From NCBI RefSeq assembly GCF_002259485.1, contig NZ_NPGA01000007.1:1-64000 (forward strand): a DNA stretch of 64,000 nucleotides, read 5' to 3'. The notes below the pieces were generated by a model. The model made no database searches and was not told the origin of the DNA. It saw nothing but the letters and a program-made list of their open reading frames with translations. Below are positions 24,232-32,954 of the stretch, piece after piece (the stretch's first letter is position 1; each line of letters starts with the position of its first letter). The translations under genes and the position numbers were made by a program. Source of the DNA: Rhodococcus sp. 14-1411-2a. Lineage in GTDB: Bacteria; Actinomycetota; Actinomycetes; Mycobacteriales; Mycobacteriaceae.

Positions 24232-24849
24232 ATGACCGCGACCCACATCTGGCGCAAGTACGAGGGATCGAACCTCTCCCCAGCATTGGCGTCGGCGTTG
24301 AACACGTTCGTCGAGCAGGGGTACCACGGCACATCGGTGCGGCAGATCGCTGCAGGTGCGGGCCTGTCCGTTCCCGGCCTGTACCACCACTTTCCATCGA
24401 AGCAGGCCCTGCTGGTCGGCATCATGGACGCGTCGATGGACGAACTGCTGAGTCGGACTCGATCGGCCGAGAACGAAGCAGGTCCGTTGCCGAGCGATCG
24501 GTTCGACGCGGTCGTGGAGTCCCTGCTGCTGTTCCACATTCACCGACGCGACGCCGCCTTCGTGTGTTCGACGGAGATCCGCAGCCTCGAATCCGCGAAT
24601 CGCGCCGCGTACATCGCGAAGCGGGACGAGGAACAACGACTGCTCGACGCCATCGTCGTCGACGGCGTCGAGTCCGGCGTCTTCGACACTCCGCACCCGG
24701 CGGATGCCAGCCGAGCCGTCACGACGATGTGCGTCGGTGTCGCAACGTGGTATCGACCCGACGGGCCGCTGTCTCCGACCGAGCTGGTGGCGGTGTATCT
24801 CGACATTGCCCGTCGTACGGTAGGAGCCGCGACCGGCGGGCGGGAGTAG
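24232..24849 (+). CDS. TetR family transcriptional regulator
   Basis: The 205-aa protein has the HTH NTFVEQGYHGTSVRQIAAGA followed by GLSVPGLYHHFPSKQALLVG, near-canonical for TetR. Its C-terminal half is a helical effector domain. It sits between two inverted copies of a 20-bp motif, one 93 bp upstream of its own start (also 42 bp from the ligase start) and one just after its stop, before the acyl-CoA dehydrogenase gene. It likely represses the ligase-MFS operon and the dehydrogenase-phosphotransferase operon, with an acyl-CoA as a plausible inducer. Confidence 0.9.
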   Translation: MTATHIWRKYEGSNLSPALASALNTFVEQGYHGTSVRQIAAGAGLSVPGLYHHFPSKQALLVGIMDASMDELLSRTRSAENEAGPLPSDRFDAVVESLLLFHIHRRDAAFVCSTEIRSLESANRAAYIAKRDEEQRLLDAIVVDGVESGVFDTPHPADASRAVTTMCVGVATWYRPDGPLSPTELVAVYLDIARRTVGAATGGRE

Positions 24850-24900
24850 CTGCCCCGGAATCCTTGACCCGATCGAGTGATTGTGCCAACCTTCCAGTGA

Positions 24901-24920
24901 CCGAGCGAGTGTTCGGTCGG
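24901..24920. promoter_or_regulatory. TetR-type operator, copy 2
   Basis: CCGAGCGAGTGTTCGGTCGG at 24901-24920 equals the reverse complement of 24120-24139. It lies 20 bp before the GTG of the acyl-CoA dehydrogenase gene. The two copies bracket the TetR gene in opposite orientation. Confidence 0.82.
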
Positions 24921-24940
24921 CACCGGAATGGGAGCGCATC

Positions 24941-26152
24941 GTGGCCATCGATCTGACATTCGACCCCGACATCGAGAAGTTGATCGAGAGGACGCGCACG
25001 TTCACTCGCGAACACGTGCTTCCCATCGAGGACCGATTTCTGGGGAACGTCGCCGATGCCGGCGGCGACCGACTTCGCGTCGAAATGCAGGCAGCCGCCA
25101 AGGATGCCGGCGTGTTCGCCCCACATGCCCCCGTCGAATACGGCGGCCACGGTCTGTCCATGAGCGACCGCGCTCCGGTGTTCGAGGAAGCCGGTTACTC
25201 ACTGTTCGGACCGATCGCTCTCAACCTCGGCGCACCCGACGAGGGCAACGTGCACATGCTCGCCCACATCGCATCGACGACGCAGAAGGAGCAGTTTCTC
25301 GCTCCCCTGGCGCGCGGTGACATGCGCTCGGCGTTCGCCATGACCGAACCTGCCCCGGGTGCCGGGTCCGATCCCTCGGCCCTGACCACTGCGGCCGAGC
25401 GGGTCGACGGTGGCTGGAAGATCAACGGACACAAGTGGTTCATCACCGGTGCCGATGGTGCAGGTTTCTTCATCATCATGGCCCGTACCTCCGGTAAGCC
25501 AGGAGATCGCGGCGGCGCGACGATGTTCCTGGCCCCTGCGGACACCGCGGGGATCACGGTCGGCCGTCACATCGGCACCCTGGACAAAGCCATGATCGGC
25601 GGGCACTGCGAGGTGTTCTTCGAGAACGTGTTCGTGCCCGACGACAACGTTCTCGGGGCCGTCGACGAGGGATTCGCCTACGCCCAGGTGCGTTTGGGGC
25701 CCGCCCGCATGACTCACGTGATGCGGTGGCTCGGAGCTTCCAGGCGGGCCCACGACATCGCCGTGGCGCAGGTCGCTCAGCGCGAAGGGTTCGGCGGCAA
25801 GCTCGGCGATCTCGGCATGGTGCAGAAGATGGTCGCGGACAACGAGATCGACATCGCGGCCACCCGCGCACTGCTGATCAAGGCCTGCTTCGAGCTGGAT
25901 CGGGGTGGGCACGCGAGCAACGAGACCTCCATTGCCAAGACGTTCGCCGCCGAGGCGATCTTCCGCATCGTCGACCGCAGCATTCAGATGTGCGGGGGCC
26001 TCGGCGTATCGGACGATCTTCCGCTGGCGAGGCTCTCCCGCGAGGTGCGTCCGTTCCGTGTGTACGACGGCCCGTCCGAGGTACACCGCTGGGCCATCGC
26101 CAAGCGGACGATCGGTGCAGCCAAGCGCGCAGCGCGGGAGGCACAGTCGTGA
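24941..26152 (+). CDS. Acyl-CoA dehydrogenase
   Basis: The 403-aa protein is a long acyl-CoA dehydrogenase of the ACAD10/11-like or FadE2-like group. MTEPAPGAGSDPSALTTAAE and INGHKWFITGADGAGFFIIM are FAD-binding blocks. The C-terminal DRSIQMCGGLGVSDDLPLAR and RVYDGPSEVHRWAIAKRTIG replace the typical E-G-T with D-G-P-S-E, as in FadE2-like enzymes; the catalytic base is therefore not evident from the classical position. GTG 24941 is chosen. It overlaps the phosphotransferase gene by four bases (GTGA), which is typical of the ACAD-APH gene pair. It probably works on a branched or unusual acyl-CoA activated by the ligase nearby. Confidence 0.92.
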   Translation: MAIDLTFDPDIEKLIERTRTFTREHVLPIEDRFLGNVADAGGDRLRVEMQAAAKDAGVFAPHAPVEYGGHGLSMSDRAPVFEEAGYSLFGPIALNLGAPDEGNVHMLAHIASTTQKEQFLAPLARGDMRSAFAMTEPAPGAGSDPSALTTAAERVDGGWKINGHKWFITGADGAGFFIIMARTSGKPGDRGGATMFLAPADTAGITVGRHIGTLDKAMIGGHCEVFFENVFVPDDNVLGAVDEGFAYAQVRLGPARMTHVMRWLGASRRAHDIAVAQVAQREGFGGKLGDLGMVQKMVADNEIDIAATRALLIKACFELDRGGHASNETSIAKTFAAEAIFRIVDRSIQMCGGLGVSDDLPLARLSREVRPFRVYDGPSEVHRWAIAKRTIGAAKRAAREAQS

Positions 26153-27174
26153 GCGAACTTCCGGGCATGAATCGCGATGCGCTCGAGCAGTTCCTGCGAG
26201 GGAACGGCATCGAGGTCGACGGTGAACTGTCGGTCGAGATGATCAGCGGGGGTCGCTCCAATCTCACCTACAAGGCATTCGACGATTCCTCGACATGGGT
26301 TGTTCGCCGCCCTCCCACCAGTGGGCTCACCCCCTCGGCGCACGACATGGCCCGCGAGTGGGCCGTCACGGAAGCCCTTGCATCCACCGACGTTCCGGTC
26401 GCTGGGACCATTGCGTTCGATCGGGAGGGTTCGGTGCTCGGTGCACCCATGACCGTCGTCGACTTCGTACCCGGCCGAGTCGTTCGTAGCCGCGAGGATC
26501 TTCGCGATCTGACGGACGCTCAGGTCACCGAGAACGCCGCCGAGTTGGTCCGAGTGCTCGCCAGGCTGCATGCCGTCGACCCCGACGCCGTGGGCCTCGG
26601 CAGCTTCGGCCGTCCCGACGGGTTCGTCTCGCGACAGGTCGCGACGTGGGCTCGGCAGTGGGGACGAGTCAAGACTCGTGATCTACCCGATGTCGAACGA
26701 TTGCATCGCGCGCTGGAAGCAGCAATACCGGCGGGATCTGCGTCGTCCATCGTGCACGGTGATTATCGCGTCGACAACACCATTCTCGACGCCCATGACG
26801 TCGGTTCCGTTGCCGCGGTGGTGGACTGGGAGATGTCCACGCTCGGCGATCCGCTGACCGACGTGGCTCTGATGTGCATCTACCGCCAACCGGTCTTCGA
26901 TGCGGTCCTCGGCGCGGACGCTGCCTGGACGAGCGATCGGTACCCCTCCGCAGCAGACCTCGCGCAACACTACGCAGTGGAATCCGGTCGGGAGCTTCAT
27001 GATTGGGGCTTCTACCTCGCCCTCGCCAATTTCAAACTCGGAGTGATCGGCGAGGGAATCACCTACCGTGCGCTGTCGGGCTCCGACACCGGGGCCGGTG
27101 CAGGCAAGGCCGCCGAGGCCACCGGGGAGTTCATCGCGGCCGGGCTGCGAGCACTCGCAGGAACCACCGACTGA
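26149..27174 (+). CDS. Aminoglycoside-phosphotransferase-like kinase of acyl-CoA metabolism
   Basis: The 341-aa protein has the APH/choline-kinase fold: ISGGRSNLTYKAFDDSSTWV, the catalytic loop SSIVHGDYRVDNTILDAHD (H-G-D...N) and the metal motif AVVDWEMSTLGDPLTDVALM. Such proteins pair with long acyl-CoA dehydrogenases; in ACAD10/ACAD11 the two are fused, and the kinase phosphorylates 4-hydroxyacyl-CoA before elimination to an enoyl-CoA. The gene overlap with the dehydrogenase (GTGA at 26149) fits that partnership. A role with 4-hydroxy acids is thus likely but inferred. Confidence 0.9.
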   Translation: MSELPGMNRDALEQFLRGNGIEVDGELSVEMISGGRSNLTYKAFDDSSTWVVRRPPTSGLTPSAHDMAREWAVTEALASTDVPVAGTIAFDREGSVLGAPMTVVDFVPGRVVRSREDLRDLTDAQVTENAAELVRVLARLHAVDPDAVGLGSFGRPDGFVSRQVATWARQWGRVKTRDLPDVERLHRALEAAIPAGSASSIVHGDYRVDNTILDAHDVGSVAAVVDWEMSTLGDPLTDVALMCIYRQPVFDAVLGADAAWTSDRYPSAADLAQHYAVESGRELHDWGFYLALANFKLGVIGEGITYRALSGSDTGAGAGKAAEATGEFIAAGLRALAGTTD

Positions 27175-27188
27175 CGCGAAAACCGCTG

Positions 27189-28160
27189 TCAGGCAGGTTC
27201 TCTCATCACACCGATGTGGCGGACGGTGCCGGACACGCCCGGAAGCTCCTGGGGTTCGGACCAGGTGTTCAGCCCGTCCGTACTGTCGGAGTAGAAGTAC
27301 TTTCGGTCGGTGTAGTCGTCGTAGTACAAACGCCAGGTGCCGTCGGGCAACTCGATGACTGCCGGGCCTTCTTTCAGTGGTCCGAAATCGCGGGTGGGAA
27401 CGACGGTGTACGGCCCGATCAACGACGGTGCCGTCCAGTGCTCGATGACCTTGTGGGTCTCGTTCTTGGTGAACGCGTGGTAGGTCGGCCCTACCTTGAC
27501 CACCGTGGTGTCGATGTGGTCCGCTCCGATGCCCACGAACGGAACCGGGAAGCTCCACATCCTCAGGCCTGGATCCATGGCCGTCATCAGGTACGGCACG
27601 AACCCGCCGCCGGTCGACAGCGAGACGATGATGCTGACGCGGTCCCCCTCGACGAACCACTCGGGTGCCCATGCCTTCGTGGTGAACGGAGACAACGACG
27701 GTCCGTCCGAGAAGCCGGCCGATCCGCTGAATCCGGAAGGGCTGGCAGATCCGGTACCGGCCCCGGTGCCCGGTAGGAAAGCGCAGCAGAACGGGATCGG
27801 GAAGTTCTGCAGGAACGTCCAGTTCACGCGGTCACTGCTGCGCGCGAAGCCGATGTTCGCACCGCCGCCGGTCGTGTACGTCACGTAGTACATCCCGTCG
27901 GTGTGCCGGAAGATGCTCGCGTCGCGCACCACTCCGGACGGAGGTCGGTACGCCGATGTCTGCAGTGCTGTGAAATCGGTGCCGTCGCTGGACTGGTAGA
28001 CATCCATGTCTCGATCGCTGTCGTTGCTGAACGCCACCATCGTGTATCGCCACGAGGAGGGTGCAGCGGCACCTGTTCCTGCGGCGGAGAACAGCAGTCC
28101 GGCGACAGTCAGGATCACCATCGGGACGACGAACAAGAACCTGCGTGCGGTGGATGTCAC
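27189..28160 (-). CDS. Secreted GH43-like beta-propeller glycosidase
   Basis: The 323-aa protein has a signal peptide (VVPMVILTVAGLLFSAAGTG ending AAA). The mature part has the repeated D/W patterns of a five-bladed propeller: GVVRDASIFRHTDGMYYVTY, NIGFARSSDRVNWTFLQNF, KAWAPEWFVEGDRVSIIVSL, ADHIDTTVVKVGPTYHAFTK and GPLKEGPAVIELPDGTWRLY. The Asp in RDAS, Asp in HIDTT and Glu in EGPAV are candidates for the GH43 catalytic base, modulator and acid. GH43 members cleave arabinose- or xylose-containing sugars; the araBDA operon lies 5 kb away, so an arabinosidase is attractive but unproven. It follows the phosphotransferase convergently. Confidence 0.7.
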   Translation of the reverse strand: MTSTARRFLFVVPMVILTVAGLLFSAAGTGAAAPSSWRYTMVAFSNDSDRDMDVYQSSDGTDFTALQTSAYRPPSGVVRDASIFRHTDGMYYVTYTTGGGANIGFARSSDRVNWTFLQNFPIPFCCAFLPGTGAGTGSASPSGFSGSAGFSDGPSLSPFTTKAWAPEWFVEGDRVSIIVSLSTGGGFVPYLMTAMDPGLRMWSFPVPFVGIGADHIDTTVVKVGPTYHAFTKNETHKVIEHWTAPSLIGPYTVVPTRDFGPLKEGPAVIELPDGTWRLYYDDYTDRKYFYSDSTDGLNTWSEPQELPGVSGTVRHIGVMREPA

Positions 28161-28234
28161 CGAGGAAGTATGTCCGACCCGTACGCATCATGCGTCACTT
28201 TGGTAACAGCTCCAACAGATCGTTACCGATGTTG

Positions 28235-29842
28235 TTATGAATGCGAAATGTACTGAGTCGTGGGCTTGGCCTGGTACATCTCGTGATCGGCATCGTCGAG
28301 TATGTCCAGTGCACTTCGAGTGTCGTCGCGGTCGACGGTGACGACACCGATGCTCGCCGTCACCGTCAACACCCGCCCCGCGGCGGTGATGGGAGTGGCC
28401 AGTTCGGCGCGAACGTCGTCGGCCTCGGTGCCGATGCACCGCGAAACGACCGCCACGAACTCGTCACCCCCGATGCGACCCACGAAGGCATCGGCCGGGA
28501 GAGCGCGTGTCAGTCGGTCTGCCACCACCCCCAGAACGGCGTCGCCGACAGTATGACCGTGTAGATCGTTGATGGTCTTGAAGTTGTCGAGGTCGATGAA
28601 CAGTACGGCCATGGAGTCCTCGCGATCGGGCATCGCCAGTTGCTCGTCCAGGCGAGCCAGAATCAAGGGCCTGTTCGGCAGGCCGGTCAGGTCGTCGTGC
28701 GTCGCCGCATGCTCGAGCTTCATGCTCATCCGGTAGGTGTCGGTGATGTCGACGAACGTCGCCACCACGGAGGGGTTCGGATCGACCGGGGTGAGCATCG
28801 TCGCCGTCAAGGACAACCAGAAGTTCCGACCGTCTCGGCGACGTTCGACCCCGATCACCGCCTGGCAGGGCTCACCGGTTTTCCTGGTGACGGCGACCGG
28901 ATGCTCGAACGGGTGAATCGGCTCTTCGTCGGTGCCGTACACCCGAAACGGAAGAACGGATGCCTGTCCTGCGGTCGCCAACCCGACCTGGATGTCGAGA
29001 ATGGTCTTCGCAGCCAGGTTTGCCGATTCGATACGGCCGGTGTGATCGAGAACGACGACACCGGCCTCCAGCGATTCCACGACCGCGGTGAAATGATCCT
29101 CGACTCTGCGTACTGCGCTCTGGTCGGCGCAGACCAACACATAGCCGTCGGGCATCTGAGCAGCCGACACGATCACCGCAAGCGCCGTCCCGTCGGCATG
29201 TCGATGCGAATCGGTCAGTCGGCCGCCGACAGCGAGAATCGCGGCCGGATCGCAGGGCACCCCGACGGCCGCCGAAACGTCACGTCCGAGCACGTCCGCT
29301 GCCGGTCGACCGTAGACCGACTCCGCAGCGGGATTCCAGCTCGACACCAGACCGTCGGCGGACACACCGATGATGGCATCGCTGACGTGCTCGACCAGAG
29401 CGGCCTGCTTCTGCAGCGCCTTCTGCGCAGCCTTGTGTTCGGTGAGATCGCGAAGAATGACCTGAAACGCCGGCTCACCGTTCCACACCGTGCGCACCGA
29501 TACCGCTTCCATCGCCAGTGTCGTCCCGTCGAGGGCCAGCACCGTCGCTTCCGACGCGGCGCTGGCGGTGCCGTGTGTGTCGAGGGCGGCGATCCGCGCG
29601 AGCATGGGGCCCACCGATTCGGCGGCGATGAACTTCGTGATCGGATGCCCGATGACGTCCGCTGCTGCCTCGGCACGCAGATATCGCATTCCGGCGGGGT
29701 TGAGGTAGACGAGGATGCCTCGTCGATGGACACCGATGGCGTCCGGCGAGTGCTCGACGAGAACCCGGTAGCGATCGGCGAGTCCGGGCGACGCGGGACT
29801 CGATCGAGGGTCGCCGACGCCATCACGCTCCCCTGGAGCCAT
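28235..29842 (-). CDS. PAS-GGDEF diguanylate cyclase
   Basis: The 535-aa protein has at least two PAS domains (about 20-140 and 140-260, with ILRDLTEHKAAQKALQKQAA between them), a third PAS-like region (270-390) and a C-terminal GGDEF domain: HDDLTGLPNRPLILARLDEQ, LFIDLDNFKTINDLHGHTVG and GRIGGDEFVAVVSRCIGTEA. The intact GGDEF motif and D/N/D residues support active cyclic-di-GMP synthesis from two GTP. No EAL domain is present. ATG 29842 follows GAGGACC; an in-frame ATG at 29917 would add 25 basic residues. There are no membrane helices, so it senses a cytoplasmic signal. It is divergent from the ketosynthase gene. Confidence 0.9.
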   Translation of the reverse strand: MAPGERDGVGDPRSSPASPGLADRYRVLVEHSPDAIGVHRRGILVYLNPAGMRYLRAEAAADVIGHPITKFIAAESVGPMLARIAALDTHGTASAASEATVLALDGTTLAMEAVSVRTVWNGEPAFQVILRDLTEHKAAQKALQKQAALVEHVSDAIIGVSADGLVSSWNPAAESVYGRPAADVLGRDVSAAVGVPCDPAAILAVGGRLTDSHRHADGTALAVIVSAAQMPDGYVLVCADQSAVRRVEDHFTAVVESLEAGVVVLDHTGRIESANLAAKTILDIQVGLATAGQASVLPFRVYGTDEEPIHPFEHPVAVTRKTGEPCQAVIGVERRRDGRNFWLSLTATMLTPVDPNPSVVATFVDITDTYRMSMKLEHAATHDDLTGLPNRPLILARLDEQLAMPDREDSMAVLFIDLDNFKTINDLHGHTVGDAVLGVVADRLTRALPADAFVGRIGGDEFVAVVSRCIGTEADDVRAELATPITAAGRVLTVTASIGVVTVDRDDTRSALDILDDADHEMYQAKPTTQYISHS

Positions 29843-30033
29843 GCTCGGTCCTCGCGATCGTAGACGGACGGTCAACACCCGATTGAACCACTTACGAACG
29901 TACCGTTGGCGACTCATGTCCGTTTTCGACCTTATGTCCGGTTTCTCGGCTGGACCTGACGCCTGTTTGCGGGGCTAAATCGAGGAGCGAGCCGAATCCG
30001 GTTCGCGTAACTCGAAAAGAAACGGATTTCGAC

Positions 30034-31191
30034 GTGAACTCTCTCGGCATCGACATCACCGGTATCGGCGCACTGTCCGGCTACGGCTGGGGCGCAGCCG
30101 CCCTCTGGGACGGCCTGTCCACGGGCAAGGCGGCAGCCACGCTGCACCACGACCACACCCGACCGGGGCAAAACCCGGTGTGGCTGGCGAAAGTCCCCGA
30201 CGGCGGGGACCAGAGCGATGGCGCCAGCCGATTCGGGCGGGCACTTCGCGGGGCAGCGCGGGAGGCCATCGACGACGCGATGGCGCGGGGCTGGCAACCC
30301 GGTCGGCGAGTGGGTCTCATCCACGCCGTCGTCCTGGGTGAAGTGGACGAGTGGCGTAATTTCTATCTGCACGACGGCGGCCAACGCCGTGTTCGTGACT
30401 ATCTCACGCTGATGCCGTCCACCCCGGTGTCCCTGTTGATGCAGGAATACGGCTTTCACGGTCCGGCCATGAATGTCTCGGCGATGTGCGCGTCGGGCAA
30501 TGCAGGTCTGCTGACCGCCAAGATGTGGCTCGATACCGGTTTCGTCGACGACGTGGTGTTCGTGGCCACCGACCTGTCCTTGACTCCGGAGAACATCGAC
30601 CACTTCGTCGCGCTCGGCGTCGGTGTCGTGGACGTGGAGCCACAGGAAGGCTGCCGCCCCTTCCAGGAAGGCAGCCGCGGGTTCGGAATGGGTGAGGCTG
30701 CAACGGCATTCGTACTGTCGACGCGCAGCTCGGCCTCGTACGCGCGGGTGCTGGGCGGTTCGATGACACACGACGCGTTTCATGCCACCTCGATCGACCC
30801 TGCGCTCACCCAGGTGCGGGCCTGCTTCGAGCAGGCGTTGGTCGACGCCGACGTCACTGCCCGGCAGGTGCGGTATCTCAACGCTCATGGTCCCGGCACC
30901 GCACAGTGCGATGCGGCCGAAACTGCGATGTTGGAGACGGTGCTTCGATCCCTCGCACAGGTGTACTCGGTGAAGCCGCTCACGGGCCATTGCCAGGGGG
31001 CGGCCTCGGCAATCGAAACCGTATCGGCAGTCATGGGATTCGAGCGCGGACTCGTTCCGGCGGCCCCGCAGGTCTCTGATGCTCATCCCCTGCTGCTCGA
31101 CGGATTCACCACCGCCGAGGCAGGATTGACCGTGAAATCGTCATTGGGAATGGGCGGTCACAACTCGGTGGTGGTGTTGGCTCCGGCGTGA
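30034..31191 (+). CDS. Stand-alone beta-ketoacyl synthase
   Basis: The 385-aa protein starts at GTG 30034. It has the thiolase fold of condensing enzymes with the catalytic triad visible: Cys152 in VSAMCASGNAG, His285 in LNAHGPGTAQCDAAET and His319 in KPLTGHCQGAAS. DIDHFVALG and FGMGEAATAFVL are further family blocks. No acyl carrier protein, ketoreductase or other polyketide/fatty-acid gene is adjacent, so its carrier and chain substrate are unknown. It may be a FabF-type condensing enzyme for a special acyl chain. A strong hairpin follows it. Confidence 0.88.
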   Translation: MNSLGIDITGIGALSGYGWGAAALWDGLSTGKAAATLHHDHTRPGQNPVWLAKVPDGGDQSDGASRFGRALRGAAREAIDDAMARGWQPGRRVGLIHAVVLGEVDEWRNFYLHDGGQRRVRDYLTLMPSTPVSLLMQEYGFHGPAMNVSAMCASGNAGLLTAKMWLDTGFVDDVVFVATDLSLTPENIDHFVALGVGVVDVEPQEGCRPFQEGSRGFGMGEAATAFVLSTRSSASYARVLGGSMTHDAFHATSIDPALTQVRACFEQALVDADVTARQVRYLNAHGPGTAQCDAAETAMLETVLRSLAQVYSVKPLTGHCQGAASAIETVSAVMGFERGLVPAAPQVSDAHPLLLDGFTTAEAGLTVKSSLGMGGHNSVVVLAPA

Positions 31192-31206
31192 GCTGCACTC
31201 GTCGGT

Positions 31207-31236
31207 CCGGCAGCCCGCGTGGTCGCGGGCTGCCGG
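31207..31236. terminator. Strong hairpin between convergent genes
   Basis: CCGGCAGCCCGCG (31207-31219) and CGCGGGCTGCCGG (31224-31236) form a perfect 13-bp stem with loop TGGT. It sits between the ends of the ketosynthase (plus) and zinc-ribbon (minus) genes. There is no T-run, so it is a GC-rich hairpin terminator of the type common in actinobacteria, probably acting in both directions. Confidence 0.7.
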
Positions 31237-31251
31237 CTCGGCGTGCGGACT

Positions 31252-31455
31252 TCAGACCTGAGCTGCGTTACCGCAGATTCCGCATTCCTCGAATTCGACG
31301 CGCTTCCAGCGTGCGACCGGAACGAAGAACAGCGTGAATTGCTGATACTGCTTCATCCGCGCCCACTGGGTGGTGTTGTGGCACCGCGGACAGTTTCGGG
31401 TTGCCCCTGGGCCGATGTGTTTGCGCTTGCTGCCGAAACCGAAGAGAAGAAACAT
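31252..31455 (-). CDS. Zinc-ribbon small protein
   Basis: The 67-aa protein carries two CxxC pairs: RNCPRCHNTTQW and FEECGICGNAAQV, with KQYQQFTLFFVPVARWKRVE between them. This matches the small zinc-ribbon family common in actinobacteria (zinc_ribbon_15-like) with an N-terminal hydrophobic stretch (MFLLFGFGSKRK). The four Cys are likely to bind one zinc. The function is unknown. It lies 27 bp upstream of the fdhA stop, in the same direction but after it, and could be co-transcribed with fdhA. Confidence 0.82.
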   Translation of the reverse strand: MFLLFGFGSKRKHIGPGATRNCPRCHNTTQWARMKQYQQFTLFFVPVARWKRVEFEECGICGNAAQV

Positions 31456-31481
31456 GACACCAGCCTAGGGTTCGGACGGCG

Positions 31482-32699
31482 TCAGCTCGCGATCATGCCG
31501 TGTGGATCGATGACGAACTTCTGTGCGACTCCGCTGTCGAATTCGCGGTAGCCGCGTGGTGCGTCGTCGAGCGAGATGACGGTGGCATTCACTGCCTTGG
31601 CGATCGAGACACGTTCCTTCAGAATCGCATTCATCAATTCACGGTGGTAGCTCATCACCGGGCACTGACCGGTGGCGAACGACAGCGATTTCGCCCAACC
31701 GGTGCCGAGACTCAACGACAACGCGCCGCGCTGGGCCGCCTCGTCCACGCCACCGGGGTCTCCGGTGACGTACAGCCCCGGGATGCCGATTCCGCCGCCG
31801 GCCGTGGTGATGTCCATCAACGAGTTGAGAACCGTCGCAGGCGCTTCACGAGACGAATCTCCGCCGTGGCCACGGGCTTCGAATCCCACCGCATCGACGG
31901 CCGCGTCGACCTCGGGGACTCCGAGGATCTGCTCGATCTGGTCCTGCGGAGCTCCCTTGCCCACGTCGACGGTCTCGCAACCGAACGTTCGCGCTTGGGC
32001 GAGCCTGTCGGCGTTCATGTCGCCGACGATCACCACCGATGCTCCCAGTAGTTGTGCGCCGACAGCGGCGGCGAGGCCGACCGGGCCCGCACCCGCGATG
32101 TACACCGTCGCACCGGGTTTCACCCCTGCGGTCACCGCCCCGTGAAACCCGGTGGGAAAGATGTCCGACAGCATGGTCAGGTCCAGAATCTTCTCCAGAG
32201 CCTGGTCACGATCGGGAAACTTGAGCAGATTGAAATCTGCGTACGGTGCCATGACGTATTCGGCTTGGCCGCCGACCCAACCGCCCATGTCCACGTAGCC
32301 GAATGCCGAGCCCGGTCGATCGGGGTTGACGTTCAGACAGATTCCGGTCTTGCGCTCCTTGCAGTTTCGACACCGGCCGCAGGCGATGTTGAACGGTACG
32401 GAGCAGATGTCACCGACCTTCAGAAACTCGACGTCTCTACCGACCTCGACGATCTCACCGGTGATCTCGTGACCGAGCACCAGCCCCTCGGGTGCAGTGG
32501 TTCGCCCGCGAACCATGTGCTGATCACTGCCGCAGATGTTGGTCGAGACAACCTTGAGGATCACTCCGTGCTCGCACTTGCGGCCGATGTTCGCCGGGTT
32601 CACTCCAGGGCCGTCGGTCAACTCCAGGCCCGGAAAAGCAATGTCCTGGACCTCCACTTTGCCCGGTCCTGCGTACGTCACTGCGCGGTTGTCTGCCAT
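31482..32699 (-). CDS. fdhA: Glutathione-independent formaldehyde dehydrogenase
   Basis: This 405-aa zinc alcohol-dehydrogenase-family protein has the structural-zinc site IACGRCRNCKERKTGICLNV, the catalytic-zinc region STNICGSDQHMVRGR (Cys) with LVLGHEITGEI (His), and the NAD fold VYIAGAGPVGLAAAVGAQLL. YVDMGGWVGGQAEYVMAPYA and DLTMLSDIFPTGFHGA are diagnostic of the glutathione-independent FdhA group, as is the long C-terminal insert. The enzyme oxidises formaldehyde (or a related aldehyde/alcohol) with NAD. ATG 32699 follows GAGGAGAA; the open frame to 32855 is not coding. It removes formaldehyde from demethylation reactions, or acts as an aldehyde dismutase. Confidence 0.92.
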   Translation of the reverse strand: MADNRAVTYAGPGKVEVQDIAFPGLELTDGPGVNPANIGRKCEHGVILKVVSTNICGSDQHMVRGRTTAPEGLVLGHEITGEIVEVGRDVEFLKVGDICSVPFNIACGRCRNCKERKTGICLNVNPDRPGSAFGYVDMGGWVGGQAEYVMAPYADFNLLKFPDRDQALEKILDLTMLSDIFPTGFHGAVTAGVKPGATVYIAGAGPVGLAAAVGAQLLGASVVIVGDMNADRLAQARTFGCETVDVGKGAPQDQIEQILGVPEVDAAVDAVGFEARGHGGDSSREAPATVLNSLMDITTAGGGIGIPGLYVTGDPGGVDEAAQRGALSLSLGTGWAKSLSFATGQCPVMSYHRELMNAILKERVSIAKAVNATVISLDDAPRGYREFDSGVAQKFVIDPHGMIAS

Positions 32700-32894
32700 G
32701 AGTTCTCCTCTTCGTCGAGTGAGTTGTGTGCTCATCGAGCCAAGATCATCGACCCGATCGCATCTGTGGCCTGCCTCACACCAGTATGCACAGTTGCGAA
32801 TAGGTGCGTTGACGAGAAACTCGAATCGGCGCGAGTGAACACTCTCGCCTCGCACTCGATGAACCGATGCATCCCGCGCACTTGACTCGACTGA

Positions 32895-32908
32895 TGTTAG
32901 CGCTCACA
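32895..32908. promoter_or_regulatory. LacI-family-type operator upstream of araBDA
   Basis: TGTTAGCGCTCACA at 32895-32908 is a palindrome apart from one mismatched pair (ideal TGTTAGCGCTAACA), with the central CG typical of LacI-family binding sites. It is 46 bp before the araB start, so it can control the araBDA promoter. No LacI or AraR gene is present in the window, so the repressor is encoded elsewhere. The regulator family is inferred from the site's form. Confidence 0.72.
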
Positions 32909-32954
32909 CTGTGTTGCACACGTCACAGCGAGTGGCACCGCGAAGGAGTTCTGC

